A DNA stretch of 64,000 nt from the NCBI RefSeq assembly GCF_029953285.1, contig NZ_JASAOI010000037.1:124001-188000 (forward strand), given 5' to 3'. The position numbers were made by a program, and so were the translations under genes. This document shows positions 1-8,562 of this stretch, piece by piece; positions within the stretch are counted from its first letter, which is position 1; the number at the start of each line of letters is the position of its first letter. The notes under the pieces were generated by a model that made no database searches, had not been told where the DNA came from, and saw only the letters and a list, made by a program, of their open reading frames with translations. The stretch is from Yinghuangia seranimata (GTDB lineage: Bacteria > Actinomycetota > Actinomycetes > Streptomycetales > Streptomycetaceae).

Positions 1-371
1 TCCGCGGCGCGCATCCGGGCCGCGCAGTGCTCCCAGGCCTCGACGGAGCGGGTCCGGCGGCCGGGGACGAGGTCGTAGCGGCGCAGCCGCACGGTGCGGT
101 TGTCGGCCATGAAACCGGGCTTCGTGCGGATGCCGTGCGCGTAGCGGACTTCGGACTGGGCGTCGCGCAGTTCGGCGTCGAAGGCCTCGTAGGCGTTGGC
201 CCAACGCGTGGCCTGCGCGGCGGACTCGGCGGAGACCGGGCTGCCGAACGCGGTGACCGTGGTGGGTTCGTAGAGGACGAACGTGAGCCCGGCGGGGATC
301 TCGACCCAGGACATGGTGGCCCAGGGCTTCGGCGCGAGTTCGAAGGTCCGGGAGCGGAAGAAGAGCGTCAC
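1..371 (-). CDS. Partial hypothetical protein, third gene of a WhiJ-like module
   Basis: A reading frame opens with GTG at 371 and runs off the left edge, giving at least 123 residues. It starts MTLFFRSRTFELAPKP and includes VRYAHGIRTKPGF and WEHCAARMRAA. I do not recognise the family. The GTG overlaps the TGA of the upstream DUF397 gene as GTGA, so the two are probably translationally coupled and in one operon with the XRE gene. Coupling to an XRE/DUF397 pair suggests a part in the same regulatory module; this is inference. The C-terminus lies outside the window. Confidence 0.6.
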   Translation of the reverse strand, partial: MTLFFRSRTFELAPKPWATMSWVEIPAGLTFVLYEPTTVTAFGSPVSAESAAQATRWANAYEAFDAELRDAQSEVRYAHGIRTKPGFMADNRTVRLRRYDLVPGRRTRSVEAWEHCAARMRAA

Positions 372-553
372 GGGGCTATCGGCCGCTGCGCGTCGAGGAG
401 AGCGGACCAGGCGCCGGCGGTGAGGGCGAGTTGCGGGCTGTCGGCGAGCTTTGAGTCGCGGACGTGGATCGTTTCGGGCGAGAGGGCGACTTCGAGGCAG
501 GCACCGCCCTGGTCATCGCTGAAGGAGGACTTGAACCAGGTCAGTGCAGTCAT
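368..553 (-). CDS. DUF397 small regulatory-partner protein
   Basis: A 61-residue protein with the DUF397 signature: W-K-S-S-F-S near residue 6, a G-x-C-L-E-V core, then V-R-D-S-K and a final W-x-x-L-L. DUF397 proteins in actinomycetes are usually encoded beside an XRE-type regulator with a DUF5753 domain (WhiJ/Scr1-like systems) and are thought to modulate or antagonise it. The ATG overlaps the TGA of the XRE gene by 4 bases and its own stop overlaps the next start in the same way, so all three genes look translationally coupled. Family call is confident; mechanism is known only from relatives. Confidence 0.9.
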   Translation of the reverse strand: MTALTWFKSSFSDDQGGACLEVALSPETIHVRDSKLADSPQLALTAGAWSALLDAQRPIAP

Positions 554-1362
554 AGTTCCTCCGCCAAATCCCCGATGAACCGCGACGATTCCTCAACGCT
601 AAGCGCATGCATGCGGATCATGCCATGGCGTTGGGTCAGGGCACTCAGTTTCTCGGCATCGGAGTAGAGGACACTCGTTTCCGGAGCTTCCACGTAAGCG
701 AAATACTCGTGCGTCGGCGACTCCAGGAGCACCAGTGGCCCGATAAGCGCCAAAGCGGCCCGACCGTCTGCCGGGAGCACCTGGATTGAGACGTTGCGCT
801 GAAGGCCTACCTCCAGCAGGTGGTGAAGCTGCGCGCGCATGACCTCCGTGCCCCCCACCCCGGTTCGCAGCGCGGCCTCGTACAGGATGAAGCTGAAGAG
901 CCGCATGGGCTTCTCATTCAGCTTGGCCTGTCGCTGGAGCCGTGCCGCCACGCGGCCCTCGATGGTCTCGTCGTCGAGGGGCGGGCACGAGTCGCTGATC
1001 AGTGCCCGCGCGTAGTCGGCCGTTTGCAGGAGCCCGGGGATCAACAGCGGCTCGAACCAGTTGACGCAGATGGCGCTGGCCTCGGCGTCCATGAACTCGT
1101 GAGTGCGCACCGGGTACTTCTCCGGCAGCAGGTACTCCTCCGCAGCGACCAGCATGCCGTCGGCCCGGCACAGCACATCTGCAACCCGCAGCACCCCAAC
1201 CGTCGGACGCCGACGCCCGGACTCCATCGCGCGGATCGTCTCGCAGCCGTATCCCGCCTCGTTGCCCAGCTGTTCGCGTGTGACGCCCGCCCGGGTCCGC
1301 CACAGCTTGATCTGGTTGCCGCAGTAGCGCCATGCCATCGGCGGCTGGCCGTTGCCGTCCAT
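550..1362 (-). CDS. XRE-family regulator with DUF5753 (Scr1/WhiJ-like)
   Basis: 270 residues. An N-terminal helix-turn-helix (about residues 15-70: LWRTRAGVTREQLGNEAGYG followed by IRAMESGRRRP) is followed by a long C-terminal domain with the DUF5753 hallmark W-F-E-P-L-L-I-P-G-L-L-Q-T-x-x-Y-A-R. Such proteins control development and secondary metabolism in streptomycetes together with a DUF397 partner. I chose the ATG at 1362 rather than the upstream GTG at 1395 because GGAGGGGGAGAC lies directly in front of it. The stop overlaps the DUF397 start. An RsbW-like ATPase is divergently encoded next door, a frequent companion. Confidence 0.9.
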   Translation of the reverse strand: MDGNGQPPMAWRYCGNQIKLWRTRAGVTREQLGNEAGYGCETIRAMESGRRRPTVGVLRVADVLCRADGMLVAAEEYLLPEKYPVRTHEFMDAEASAICVNWFEPLLIPGLLQTADYARALISDSCPPLDDETIEGRVAARLQRQAKLNEKPMRLFSFILYEAALRTGVGGTEVMRAQLHHLLEVGLQRNVSIQVLPADGRAALALIGPLVLLESPTHEYFAYVEAPETSVLYSDAEKLSALTQRHGMIRMHALSVEESSRFIGDLAEEL

Positions 1363-1501
1363 GTCTCCCCCTCCGGAACACCCGCGGAACGTCACATGCC
1401 GTACCCGCTCTGTGACTCCTCAGGCTAGGCGCGGCGCGCCACCGTAGATCCCCGGAACGGCTGAATCTGTTCGGTATCAAGGGCCTTTTGGGTGGTGCTC
1501 G

Positions 1502-1942
1502 GTGGTGGAGTGGCGGTTTCCGTGCGAGGCGCGCAGCGCGTCCGTGGCTCGGGTGCGTGTGCGGGAGCAGGCGGCGGCGTGGGGGATCCCGCCGACCGTC
1601 CGGGAGACGGCGGTGCTGCTCGTCAGCGAGCTGGTCACCAACGCGTATCTGCACGCCTGGACGTTCGCCGGCGCGATCACCGTGCGCTGTGAACTCGGCG
1701 GCTGCCGACTCCGGTTGGAGGTCGCGGACGGCGGGGACGGCCTCCCGGAGGTGCGCAGCGCGGGGGAGGCGGACGTCTCCGGGCGGGGGCTGAACCTCGT
1801 CGTGCTGCTGGCGGACGCGTGGGGTGTGCTGGTCCGTCCGGGTGTGCCGGGCAAGACAGTGTGGCTGGAGTGCGCGCTGGGTGGTCAGCCGCCGGATCAC
1901 CTCAGCCACCTGACCCGCCACCTGACCCGCCGCCGGGCGTAG
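1502..1942 (+). CDS. ATP-binding protein, RsbW/anti-sigma-like HATPase
   Basis: 146 residues forming a single GHKL ATPase domain. The N box is SELVTNAYLHA (residues about 42-52), the G1 box DGGDGLPE and the G2 box GRGLNLVVLLADAWG. This is the stand-alone serine-kinase/anti-sigma fold common in streptomycetes next to WhiJ-type XRE/DUF397 genes. It lacks extra sensor domains, so it probably binds a partner protein. The start is taken as GTG at 1502. The last residues (PPDHLSHLTRHLTRRRA) look like an unstructured tail. It is divergent from the XRE gene and convergent with the serine hydrolase. Confidence 0.85.
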   Translation: MVEWRFPCEARSASVARVRVREQAAAWGIPPTVRETAVLLVSELVTNAYLHAWTFAGAITVRCELGGCRLRLEVADGGDGLPEVRSAGEADVSGRGLNLVVLLADAWGVLVRPGVPGKTVWLECALGGQPPDHLSHLTRHLTRRRA

Positions 1943-3191
1943 CCCCGGTGACGGCCTGTGTCTCCCGCTCGCCCATGTCCTGCAGCGGCACGCCGTCGAT
2001 GTTGCCGAGGATGACGCCGACCCAGCCGGTGTACGGATAGATGGTCCAGTTGGCGGCGACACCGGGATTGCCTCCGGCCCGCTGGTACTTCCACTGGCCG
2101 TTGACGATGGAGACCGTCATCCCGTACGCGCCGAACGACGCCGGTCCGTGGGGGATCTTGGCCCCAGTGAGCACGTCGGCCCAGGGCCGGTCCAGGAGCG
2201 TGCCGTCACCCAGCCCGCGTGCGAACCGGACCAGGTCCGGGGCCGTGGCGAAGCCGCCGTCCCCGGGGGCGTCGATGAAGGCGCGGCCCGGATTTTTGCC
2301 GAGTACGTTCGGGGACGGGCTGCTCTTGTCCAGATTGCGGACGGCGTCCACCTGGCTGCCTTCGGCCAGCGTCATGTACGGGTGCGCGATGTGCGTGTCG
2401 GTGAGCCACTGCGGCCTGGTGAAGAAAGCCGAGCCGGTCATGCCGCAGCGCTTGAAGATGTGTTCCTCGACGTAGTCCCAGTACGTCGTGCCGGCCACGG
2501 CCTCCACGATCAGCGCGGACATGGTGACCTCCGCCTCCGCGTGACCGGTGTCGGGGGTGCCCGGGACGCCCACCAGTTTCGCCTGCCGGGCCCGCTGCTC
2601 GTAGTACTTGTGCACCTCGTCCCGGCTCTGGAAGACCCGTTGCACGTCCTCAGCCGGGCTGTCCATCCCGGAGGCGCCGGCAAGCAGGTGGTGGATGGTC
2701 ACCTGCTCGGCGATGTCCTTGGCGAAGCCCTTCAGGTGGGTGCCCACCGTGTCCGACAGCTTCAGCTTGCCCTGCTGCGCCAACTGCAGGACGGCCACCG
2801 CGCCGAACGGCTTGCCCGCCGAACTGAGGCTGAAGGCGACGCCCTCGTGATTGCGGACCCCGTTCTCCTTGTCGGCCATGCCGTAGCTGCGGGACAGCAC
2901 CGTCCGGCCCTGGTGCGACAACAGGACCACGCCGGAGAACTTGCCCTCGGCGGCCAGCTTCGCCACGTACCGGTCGTAGGCTCCGTCGGGCCGGGCGTCC
3001 GGTGGGATGCCGGGGTCGGTCGGGGCCGGAGGCTGCTGTCCCGCAGCTACGGCATGGCCGGGTCGGGCGCCCCCCAGCGGCGCGGCGGCCGCCACCGCGC
3101 CGCCCGCCGCCACGCCGGCGGCCGTCAACCCGCCCCACCTGAGCAGCCGCCGCCGGTCGATAGCACGCACGGAATCCGAGCCCATGATCAC
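1902..3191 (-). CDS. Tat-exported serine hydrolase, class C beta-lactamase/esterase fold
   Basis: 429 residues. The N-terminus carries a Tat-like signal: DRRRLLRWGG followed by an Ala/Gly-rich stretch. The mature part has the penicillin-binding/beta-lactamase fold. The nucleophile motif SxxK is SAGK in FSLSSAGKPFGAV; the C-terminal box is RAGGNPGV in place of HTGGxxG. The usual YxN tyrosine motif is not evident: the equivalent region reads TGHAEAEVT, so catalysis may be altered. GTG at 3191 overlaps the stop of a short leader ORF as GTGA and is the likely start; ATG at 3185 is the alternative. The C-terminus is a Gly/Ser linker. The substrate cannot be inferred. Confidence 0.82.
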   Translation of the reverse strand: MIMGSDSVRAIDRRRLLRWGGLTAAGVAAGGAVAAAAPLGGARPGHAVAAGQQPPAPTDPGIPPDARPDGAYDRYVAKLAAEGKFSGVVLLSHQGRTVLSRSYGMADKENGVRNHEGVAFSLSSAGKPFGAVAVLQLAQQGKLKLSDTVGTHLKGFAKDIAEQVTIHHLLAGASGMDSPAEDVQRVFQSRDEVHKYYEQRARQAKLVGVPGTPDTGHAEAEVTMSALIVEAVAGTTYWDYVEEHIFKRCGMTGSAFFTRPQWLTDTHIAHPYMTLAEGSQVDAVRNLDKSSPSPNVLGKNPGRAFIDAPGDGGFATAPDLVRFARGLGDGTLLDRPWADVLTGAKIPHGPASFGAYGMTVSIVNGQWKYQRAGGNPGVAANWTIYPYTGWVGVILGNIDGVPLQDMGERETQAVTGATPGGGSGGGSGG

Positions 3192-3241
3192 GATCCCTTC
3201 CCGATCGACAAACCGACCGTTGCAGGTCTGCCGCGGTCCAT
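3188..3241 (-). CDS. 17-residue leader ORF upstream of serine hydrolase
   Basis: An ATG at 3241 with GGAGG five bases upstream opens a short frame, MDRGRPATVGLSIGKGS, whose TGA overlaps the GTG start of the serine hydrolase as GTGA. The ribosome binding site and the first codons lie inside an 82-bp segment repeated at 34.6 kb, where the same leader start is followed by an early stop. This suggests a leader peptide coupling translation of the hydrolase. It is too short for similarity to help. Confidence 0.5.
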   Translation of the reverse strand: MDRGRPATVGLSIGKGS

Positions 3242-3308
3242 GCCTCCACTGAAGACGGAAGACTGTTGCGGCGGCGTATGCGATTTTCGATACGCCCGCG
3301 ATACGTCG
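3225..3308 (-). repeat. 82-bp dispersed leader repeat, copy A
   Basis: This segment is repeated in inverted orientation at 34544-34627. The first 38 bases (from the leader peptide side) are identical and the remainder has about six mismatches. Both copies contain a GCGTAT/ATACG(C) inverted repeat, GGAGGC before an ATG, and the codons for MDRGR. It probably represents a promoter/operator plus leader rather than a coding domain. Confidence 0.7.
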
Positions 3309-3454
3309 TGTGCGGATAGCCCGACGGGTCCAGGCGCGGCGGTGGGGCATGCTGACGGCCGGCTGTCGCGGGGCTGGCGCCGGGCTCCGGCTGGGTTTGT
3401 GCGTTCGGTGGCCTGTCGATCGAGTACTCGGGTGGACGCGTATCCGGGCCGGAG

Positions 3455-4384
3455 TCAGTTCGATGGCTCCCAGCGGTGCCGGGTGCGGGCTTGGGCCGCT
3501 GCGTCGTGCAGTGCTGTCAGGGCGGCTTGGATCGTGGGGCGTTGTTCGTCGTCGTGTCGGTAGGCGGCGTAGATGTGGCGGATCGGGGCCGGTCGGACGG
3601 GGACGACGGCCACGTCGTCGGGGACGTGGTCGCGTCCTAGGCGTGGGGTGAGTGCGATGCCGAGGCCGGCTCGGACGAGGGCGAGCTGGGTCGGGTATTC
3701 GGCGGCGGTGTGGGCTATGCGGGGCTTGTGGTGGTGGGCTCGCAGGGTGTCCAGGAGCCAGTCGTGGCACAGGGTTCCGGGGGTCCAGGCGATCCAGGGC
3801 TCGTCGGCGACGTCGGTGATCCGGAGGCTTGCGTGGTGGGCGAGCGGGTGGTGGGCGGGCAGGGCGAGGTCGGCTGTGTCGTGGAGCAGGTCTCGGGTCT
3901 GGATGTCCGCGGGGAGCGGCAGAGGTCGGCTTCCCCAGTCCTGGACGACGGCGACGTCGACGACGGATCGGGTGAGGAGCGGTAGGGACTGTTCGGGTTC
4001 CTGTTCGTGGATGTGAAGCTGCAGTTCGGGGTGGGCGCGGGCAAGGGACCGGAGGGCGGGGGGCAGCAGGCCGCGGATGGCGGTGGGGAAGGCCGCGATG
4101 GACAGTTCGCCGGTGACGAGGCCTTGATGGTTTTCCAGCTCGGCGTGGGTGCGGTGGACCAGCGAGAGGATCTCGGCGGCGCGCAGGACGAGCAGTTGTC
4201 CCGCGGGTGTGAGTTGGACGGTTCGGCCGTGCGGCTGCAGGAGGGGCTGCCCGATGTCCTTTTCCAGTTTGGTGAGGCGCTGGGACACCGCTGACGGGGT
4301 GAGGTGCAGTGTCTCGGCCGCGCGGCTGAGCGATCCCTCGCGTGCCACGGCTTGCAGGGCCCGCAGCTGGTCCAGGTCAAGCAT
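3455..4384 (-). CDS. LysR-family transcriptional regulator
   Basis: 309 residues, full LysR length. The N-terminal winged helix-turn-helix spans residues 1-62 (LDLDQLRALQAVAREGSLS, then AAETLHLTPSAVSQRLTKLE), and the rest is a periplasmic-binding-protein-like effector domain (LVTGELSIAAFPTAI, then ALVRAGLGIALTPRL). The gene starts 9 bases after the stop of the aldo/keto reductase on the same strand, so they are probably cotranscribed and the regulator may act on the promoter upstream of the reductase. The effector is unknown. Confidence 0.9.
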   Translation of the reverse strand: MLDLDQLRALQAVAREGSLSRAAETLHLTPSAVSQRLTKLEKDIGQPLLQPHGRTVQLTPAGQLLVLRAAEILSLVHRTHAELENHQGLVTGELSIAAFPTAIRGLLPPALRSLARAHPELQLHIHEQEPEQSLPLLTRSVVDVAVVQDWGSRPLPLPADIQTRDLLHDTADLALPAHHPLAHHASLRITDVADEPWIAWTPGTLCHDWLLDTLRAHHHKPRIAHTAAEYPTQLALVRAGLGIALTPRLGRDHVPDDVAVVPVRPAPIRHIYAAYRHDDEQRPTIQAALTALHDAAAQARTRHRWEPSN

Positions 4385-4393
4385 GATCGGGGG

Positions 4394-5422
<1,029 letters not shown>

Positions 5423-5429
5423 TCAGCCG

Positions 5430-5768
5430 GTGGGCCTCACGCCCCACGGGTCCGAGCCGCACTGCGTCCACACCGGCACGGACGGGCAGATCTACCACGC
5501 GCGGTTCGACGGCACGCAGTGGAGTCAACCGCGCAGCCTGAACAGCAGCTGGCGCACCGGTGTCGCGCCCGGACTGTTCGGGGACTGGGACGAGATGTGG
5601 ATGAGCAGCGTCGGCATGGACGGCTACGCGCACCTGGCCCGTTCCACGAGTCCGGACTCCTGGCTGTTCAACCACACGATGCCCAAGGCCGACAGCCCGC
5701 TCGACGTCCTCGCCGCCCTGTCCCTCGCGATCCTGGACGACCGCATGTGCGCCATGTACTACGCGTAG
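5430..5768 (+). pseudogene. Fragment of a secreted repeat protein (tectonin/sialidase-like blades)
   Basis: A 112-codon frame ending in MYYA. It contains blade-like repeats: VHTGTDGQIYHARFDG-TQWS, then MDGYAHLARSTSPDSW. This pattern (a short aromatic-rich strand after a G/D turn) is typical of beta-propeller secreted proteins that are several hundred residues long. There is no clear ribosome site or signal peptide; GTG at 5430 is the first possible start that keeps the conserved part. I read it as the 3' remnant of a longer gene, although a short intact gene cannot be excluded. Confidence 0.45.
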
Positions 5769-5780
5769 CGGCGCCGGACG

Positions 5781-5820
5781 CGTGTCGGCCCCGGTCCAGG
5801 AAGGGCCGGGGCCGAACACG
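5781..5820. terminator. Bidirectional hairpin terminator
   Basis: A 13-bp stem with one mismatch (TCGGCCCCGGTCC paired with GGGCCGGGGCCGA) around a 5-base loop, with outer CGTGT/ACACG pairing. It sits between two convergent coding regions. Confidence 0.7.
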
Positions 5821-5827
5821 CGTGGGG

Positions 5828-6391
5828 TCAGAGGTTGTTGGGCTCCCAGACGGGCAGCCAGACGTCGTTCGGGGCGCCGCCGCTGGTGCAGTCGTACTGG
5901 ATGAGGGCGTTGCCGACGCCTACGCCGCCGGCGACGTTGAGGCACTTGCCGCTGGACTTGGCGACGACCTGGTAGCCGGTGCCGACGGGGACGAACTTCC
6001 ACAGCTCGTTGTCGGCGCTGCCGCAGGTGTACTGGATGACCTGGGCGCCGTTGGCGTTGCCGCCTCCGGCGACGTTGATGCACTTGCCGCTGCTGACGGA
6101 CTTGAAGCGGTAGTAGCCGCCGAGCGCGGAGTCGGCCTCCCAGCGTTCGTTGGCCGCGCCGGACCACGGGTACTGGATGAGCGGCACGCCGTCCGCGGTG
6201 CCGGCGCCGCGGATGTTCGCGACCTGCTTGGCGTCGCTCGCGAGCCGGAGCGTGAACTGCTGGGCGACGATGGACCGCAGCCCGGCCCCGCCGGAGTCGG
6301 CGGCGACGGCCGGGCCGGCCGTACCCGACAGCACCCCGGTCGACATCGCGACGACCGCCGCGCCCAGGGCCCACTGCTTGCGCATCTTCAC
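5828..6391 (-). CDS. Secreted ricin-type beta-trefoil lectin (RICIN domain)
   Basis: 187 residues. A Sec signal peptide (KMRKQWALGAAVVAMS to AVAADS) is followed by one beta-trefoil with repeated Q-x-W-type elements: SGAANERWEAD, SADNELWKF and APNDVWLPVW, and repeated SGKCINVAGG / SGKCLNVAGG motifs. RICIN domains bind carbohydrate; here it stands alone without a catalytic domain, so it is an extracellular sugar-binding protein. GTG at 6391 follows GGAGGCGGAAAC; the ATG two codons later is possible. Confidence 0.9.
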   Translation of the reverse strand: MKMRKQWALGAAVVAMSTGVLSGTAGPAVAADSGGAGLRSIVAQQFTLRLASDAKQVANIRGAGTADGVPLIQYPWSGAANERWEADSALGGYYRFKSVSSGKCINVAGGGNANGAQVIQYTCGSADNELWKFVPVGTGYQVVAKSSGKCLNVAGGVGVGNALIQYDCTSGGAPNDVWLPVWEPNNL

Positions 6392-6449
6392 GTTTCCGCC
6401 TCCACGGGATCAGTAGCCGCTCGTGTGCGACTGATCGCAGAGAGTAACC

Positions 6450-6466
6450 ATTTCGTGACCAGAAAT
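6450..6466. promoter_or_regulatory. Candidate operator upstream of lectin gene
   Basis: Inverted repeat ATTTC/GAAAT with a 7-base spacer, about 60 bases before the lectin start, in an unusually AT-rich patch that probably holds the promoter. Confidence 0.3.
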
Positions 6467-6521
6467 CCAGCTGGTTGGTTGTGTGGTGGCGGCGGGGCCC
6501 CGAAGGTCTGAACGCCCGCGG

Positions 6522-7181
6522 CTAGAGTGCGCCGTCCGCCGCGATGCGGACGCGGCCGCCGATGTCGATCGTGCCGTCGGGGCCGGGGGCGGCGAGGATC
6601 CGGGAGCCTCTGCCCTGGGTGATCTCGACGGCGCGGCCCAGGTGGTCGGCGAGGAGCAGCGCGGCGGCGCCGGTGGCCTCGTCCTCGTCGACGCCGTCGC
6701 CGCGGCCCGGGAAGCCTCGGGCGCGGATACGCCCGGCGGGCTCGTCCTGCCAGGCCCAGGCGTACACCCACTCGCCCGGTTCGGGGACGGCGAGCGCGTC
6801 GACCTCGGCCGGGCTGTCGTACCGGCGCAGCGTGCGCGGCGGGGCCCATGCGGCGCGTGCCGTGATCCAGGTGACGCCGTCGGCGTGGCGGACGGGGATG
6901 TTCCCGACGGGGAGTTCGAGCGTGTCGAGGCCGAGGAGCCAGCCGACGCCGACGAGGGGGTGGCCGGCGAACGGGAGGCGCGTGCCGGGGGTGTAGATGT
7001 CGACGGCGCCGCGGTCGGCGTCGTCGACGAACACCGTCTCGCTGAGCCCGAGTTCGCGGGCGAGCGCCTGCCGGGCCTCCTTGCCGGGGACGGTGCTGCC
7101 GTCGCGTACGACGCCGAGCAGGTTGCCGTGGTGGCCGTCGGGGTCGCAGAAGACGCTGAGGAGGAGGACGTCAGGGCTCAC
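6522..7181 (-). CDS. PhzF-family isomerase/epimerase-like protein
   Basis: 219 residues from GTG at 7181 (GTG at 7202 is an alternative). Diagnostic PhzF motifs are present: the general-base glutamate in LGLSETVFV, PFAGHPLVG, and the C-half GDGVDEDEATGAAALLLADHLG equivalent to the G-x-x-E-D-P-A-T-G-S signature, here with DEDEATG. It is shorter than the typical 260-300 residues, with a reduced second domain. PhzF relatives isomerise small hydroxylated acids; no phenazine genes are nearby, so the reaction is unknown. Confidence 0.85.
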   Translation of the reverse strand: MSPDVLLLSVFCDPDGHHGNLLGVVRDGSTVPGKEARQALARELGLSETVFVDDADRGAVDIYTPGTRLPFAGHPLVGVGWLLGLDTLELPVGNIPVRHADGVTWITARAAWAPPRTLRRYDSPAEVDALAVPEPGEWVYAWAWQDEPAGRIRARGFPGRGDGVDEDEATGAAALLLADHLGRAVEITQGRGSRILAAPGPDGTIDIGGRVRIAADGAL

Positions 7182-7211
7182 GCGGGCATTCAAGCAGGTC
7201 ACCGCGCCGAA

Positions 7212-7252
7212 CCCGGTCCCCGGGCGCGCATCGTGCGCGCCCGGGGACCGGG
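7212..7252 (-). terminator. Strong hairpin terminator
   Basis: A perfect 18-bp GC-rich stem (left arm 7212-7229, right arm 7235-7252) around the loop ATCGT. It lies downstream of the VOC gene and upstream of phzF-like, and isolates the two transcripts. There is no T-run, as is common in actinomycetes. Confidence 0.85.
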
Positions 7253-7345
7253 GGTGTCGCCGTGGTCCGCGGCTCTGGGGGAGGGGCGGGTTGTGCCCCG
7301 GGTGGCGCCCGGCCCGTAAAGCCCGCTCGGGGCCGGGGCCGGGGT

Positions 7346-7729
7346 TCAGGTGTCGTGCTTCTCGTGGAGGCAGAGGATGTTGCCCTCGCTGTCCTTGAAC
7401 CAGGCCGCGCGCATGCCGTCCTCGGCCTCGGCGACGCCGTTGACGGTCTTCAGGCCGGGCATCTCGTAGTCCTCGAAGGCGACGCCGTGGCTGCGCAGGC
7501 CGGCCATCTCGGCGTCGAGGTCGTCGACCTCCCAGGTGGCCAGGGTGTGGGCGGCCTGGCCCGCGGTGGGCGTGACGTACATCGAGAACCGCTGGCCGCC
7601 CGAGTCGAAGCCGACCTCCTCGGGGTGCTCGTCGTGGACTTTGACGCCCAGGGCGTCCTCGTAGAAGTGCTTGGCGCGGTCGAGGTCGGCGACGGGGATG
7701 ACGGGTTGAAGCGGTGTGGCGGACAACAT
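7346..7729 (-). CDS. VOC-superfamily protein (glyoxalase/bleomycin-resistance fold)
   Basis: 127 residues of paired beta-alpha-beta-beta-beta units: VIPVADLDRAKHFYEDALG at the N-terminus and AAWFKDSEGNILCLHEK at the C-terminus, with metal-ligand candidates at the ends of each half. ATG at 7729 follows GGAGGTGG at good spacing; GTG codons at 7738 and 7735 are less likely. The function is a small dioxygenase-like or binding protein; specificity is unknown. Confidence 0.88.
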   Translation of the reverse strand: MLSATPLQPVIPVADLDRAKHFYEDALGVKVHDEHPEEVGFDSGGQRFSMYVTPTAGQAAHTLATWEVDDLDAEMAGLRSHGVAFEDYEMPGLKTVNGVAEAEDGMRAAWFKDSEGNILCLHEKHDT

Positions 7730-7786
7730 TTTCACCACCTCCGCTGTCCAGCCTATGACCGCTTCACCCTTTTGGTCCCGGTGTGG

Positions 7787-8446
7787 TCACTGCTCGGCGA
7801 GGGCGACGCCGAGGTTGAAGTCGACCGGGCCCAGCACGCCGTAGAGGCTCAGCCACAGCGGCATCAGCTGCTCGACGCCGCGCGCGGTCGTCAGGTCGCC
7901 GAGGTCGGTGATCTGGGCGGGCGCCCAGCCGAACGACTCCAGCAGCGCCGCGACGTCGGCCTTCGCGGACGCGTCGTCGCCGCTGAGGAACACCGTGTGG
8001 TGGCCCTTGATGCGGCCCGGGTCGACCATGACCGCGTTGTTCATCGTGTTGAGGGTCTTGACGACGCGGGCCTCGGGGAAGCCGCGCTGCAGCTCCTCGG
8101 CGAGGCTCGCGCCGTCCGGCTGGACGACGCGCGGCGGGAACCCGGTGGAGAAGTCCAGCGGGTTCGACACGTCGACGACGGTCTTGCCGCGCAGGTTCTC
8201 GGCGCCCGCCGCGGTCAGGGCGGCGAACGAGACCAGACCCGGCGTCGCGTTCACCACCAGGTCGGCGCCGGCGGCCGCGTCGGCGAACGTGCCGTGCGCG
8301 GCGTCGGGGCCGTGGTCTGCGGCCCAGGTGGTGGCGGCCTCGTTGTCGGCGGTGCGGGAGCCGAGGGTGACGTGGTGGCCGACGGCGACGAGCTTGGTGG
8401 CGAGGCGGCGGCCGACCTCTCCGGTGCCCAGGACGGCGATGTTCAT
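7787..8446 (-). CDS. NADPH-dependent F420 reductase-like NAD(P)-binding protein
   Basis: 219 residues. Rossmann N-terminus MNIAVLGTGEVGRRLATKL with the R/T pair GSRTADNEA that usually marks NADP binding; later NATPGLVSF, VVDVSNPLDF and VVKTLNTMNN are typical of the COG2085 (YrpG/Fno-like) family. ATG at 8446 follows GGAAAGAG. The next gene upstream on the same strand is a metallo-hydrolase, and an HxlR regulator is divergent from that; the two may be a small redox/detoxification operon. Confidence 0.87.
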   Translation of the reverse strand: MNIAVLGTGEVGRRLATKLVAVGHHVTLGSRTADNEAATTWAADHGPDAAHGTFADAAAGADLVVNATPGLVSFAALTAAGAENLRGKTVVDVSNPLDFSTGFPPRVVQPDGASLAEELQRGFPEARVVKTLNTMNNAVMVDPGRIKGHHTVFLSGDDASAKADVAALLESFGWAPAQITDLGDLTTARGVEQLMPLWLSLYGVLGPVDFNLGVALAEQ

Positions 8447-8562
8447 GAGGGTGCTCTTTCCGGTGTGTGCGTTGTGCGGGACGTGCGTGCGGTGCGTGCT
8501 CTGCGGGGGGTGTGCGTCGTGCGGGCGGGCGTCCGCGGGTGCGGTGGTGGCGGGGTGCGCGG

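Noticed and set aside
1902-3770. Serine hydrolase read as a 622-residue protein
   Set aside because: The N-terminal 190 residues are Pro/Arg/His-rich and antisense to the LysR 3' end; the Tat signal and coupled leader place the start at 3191.
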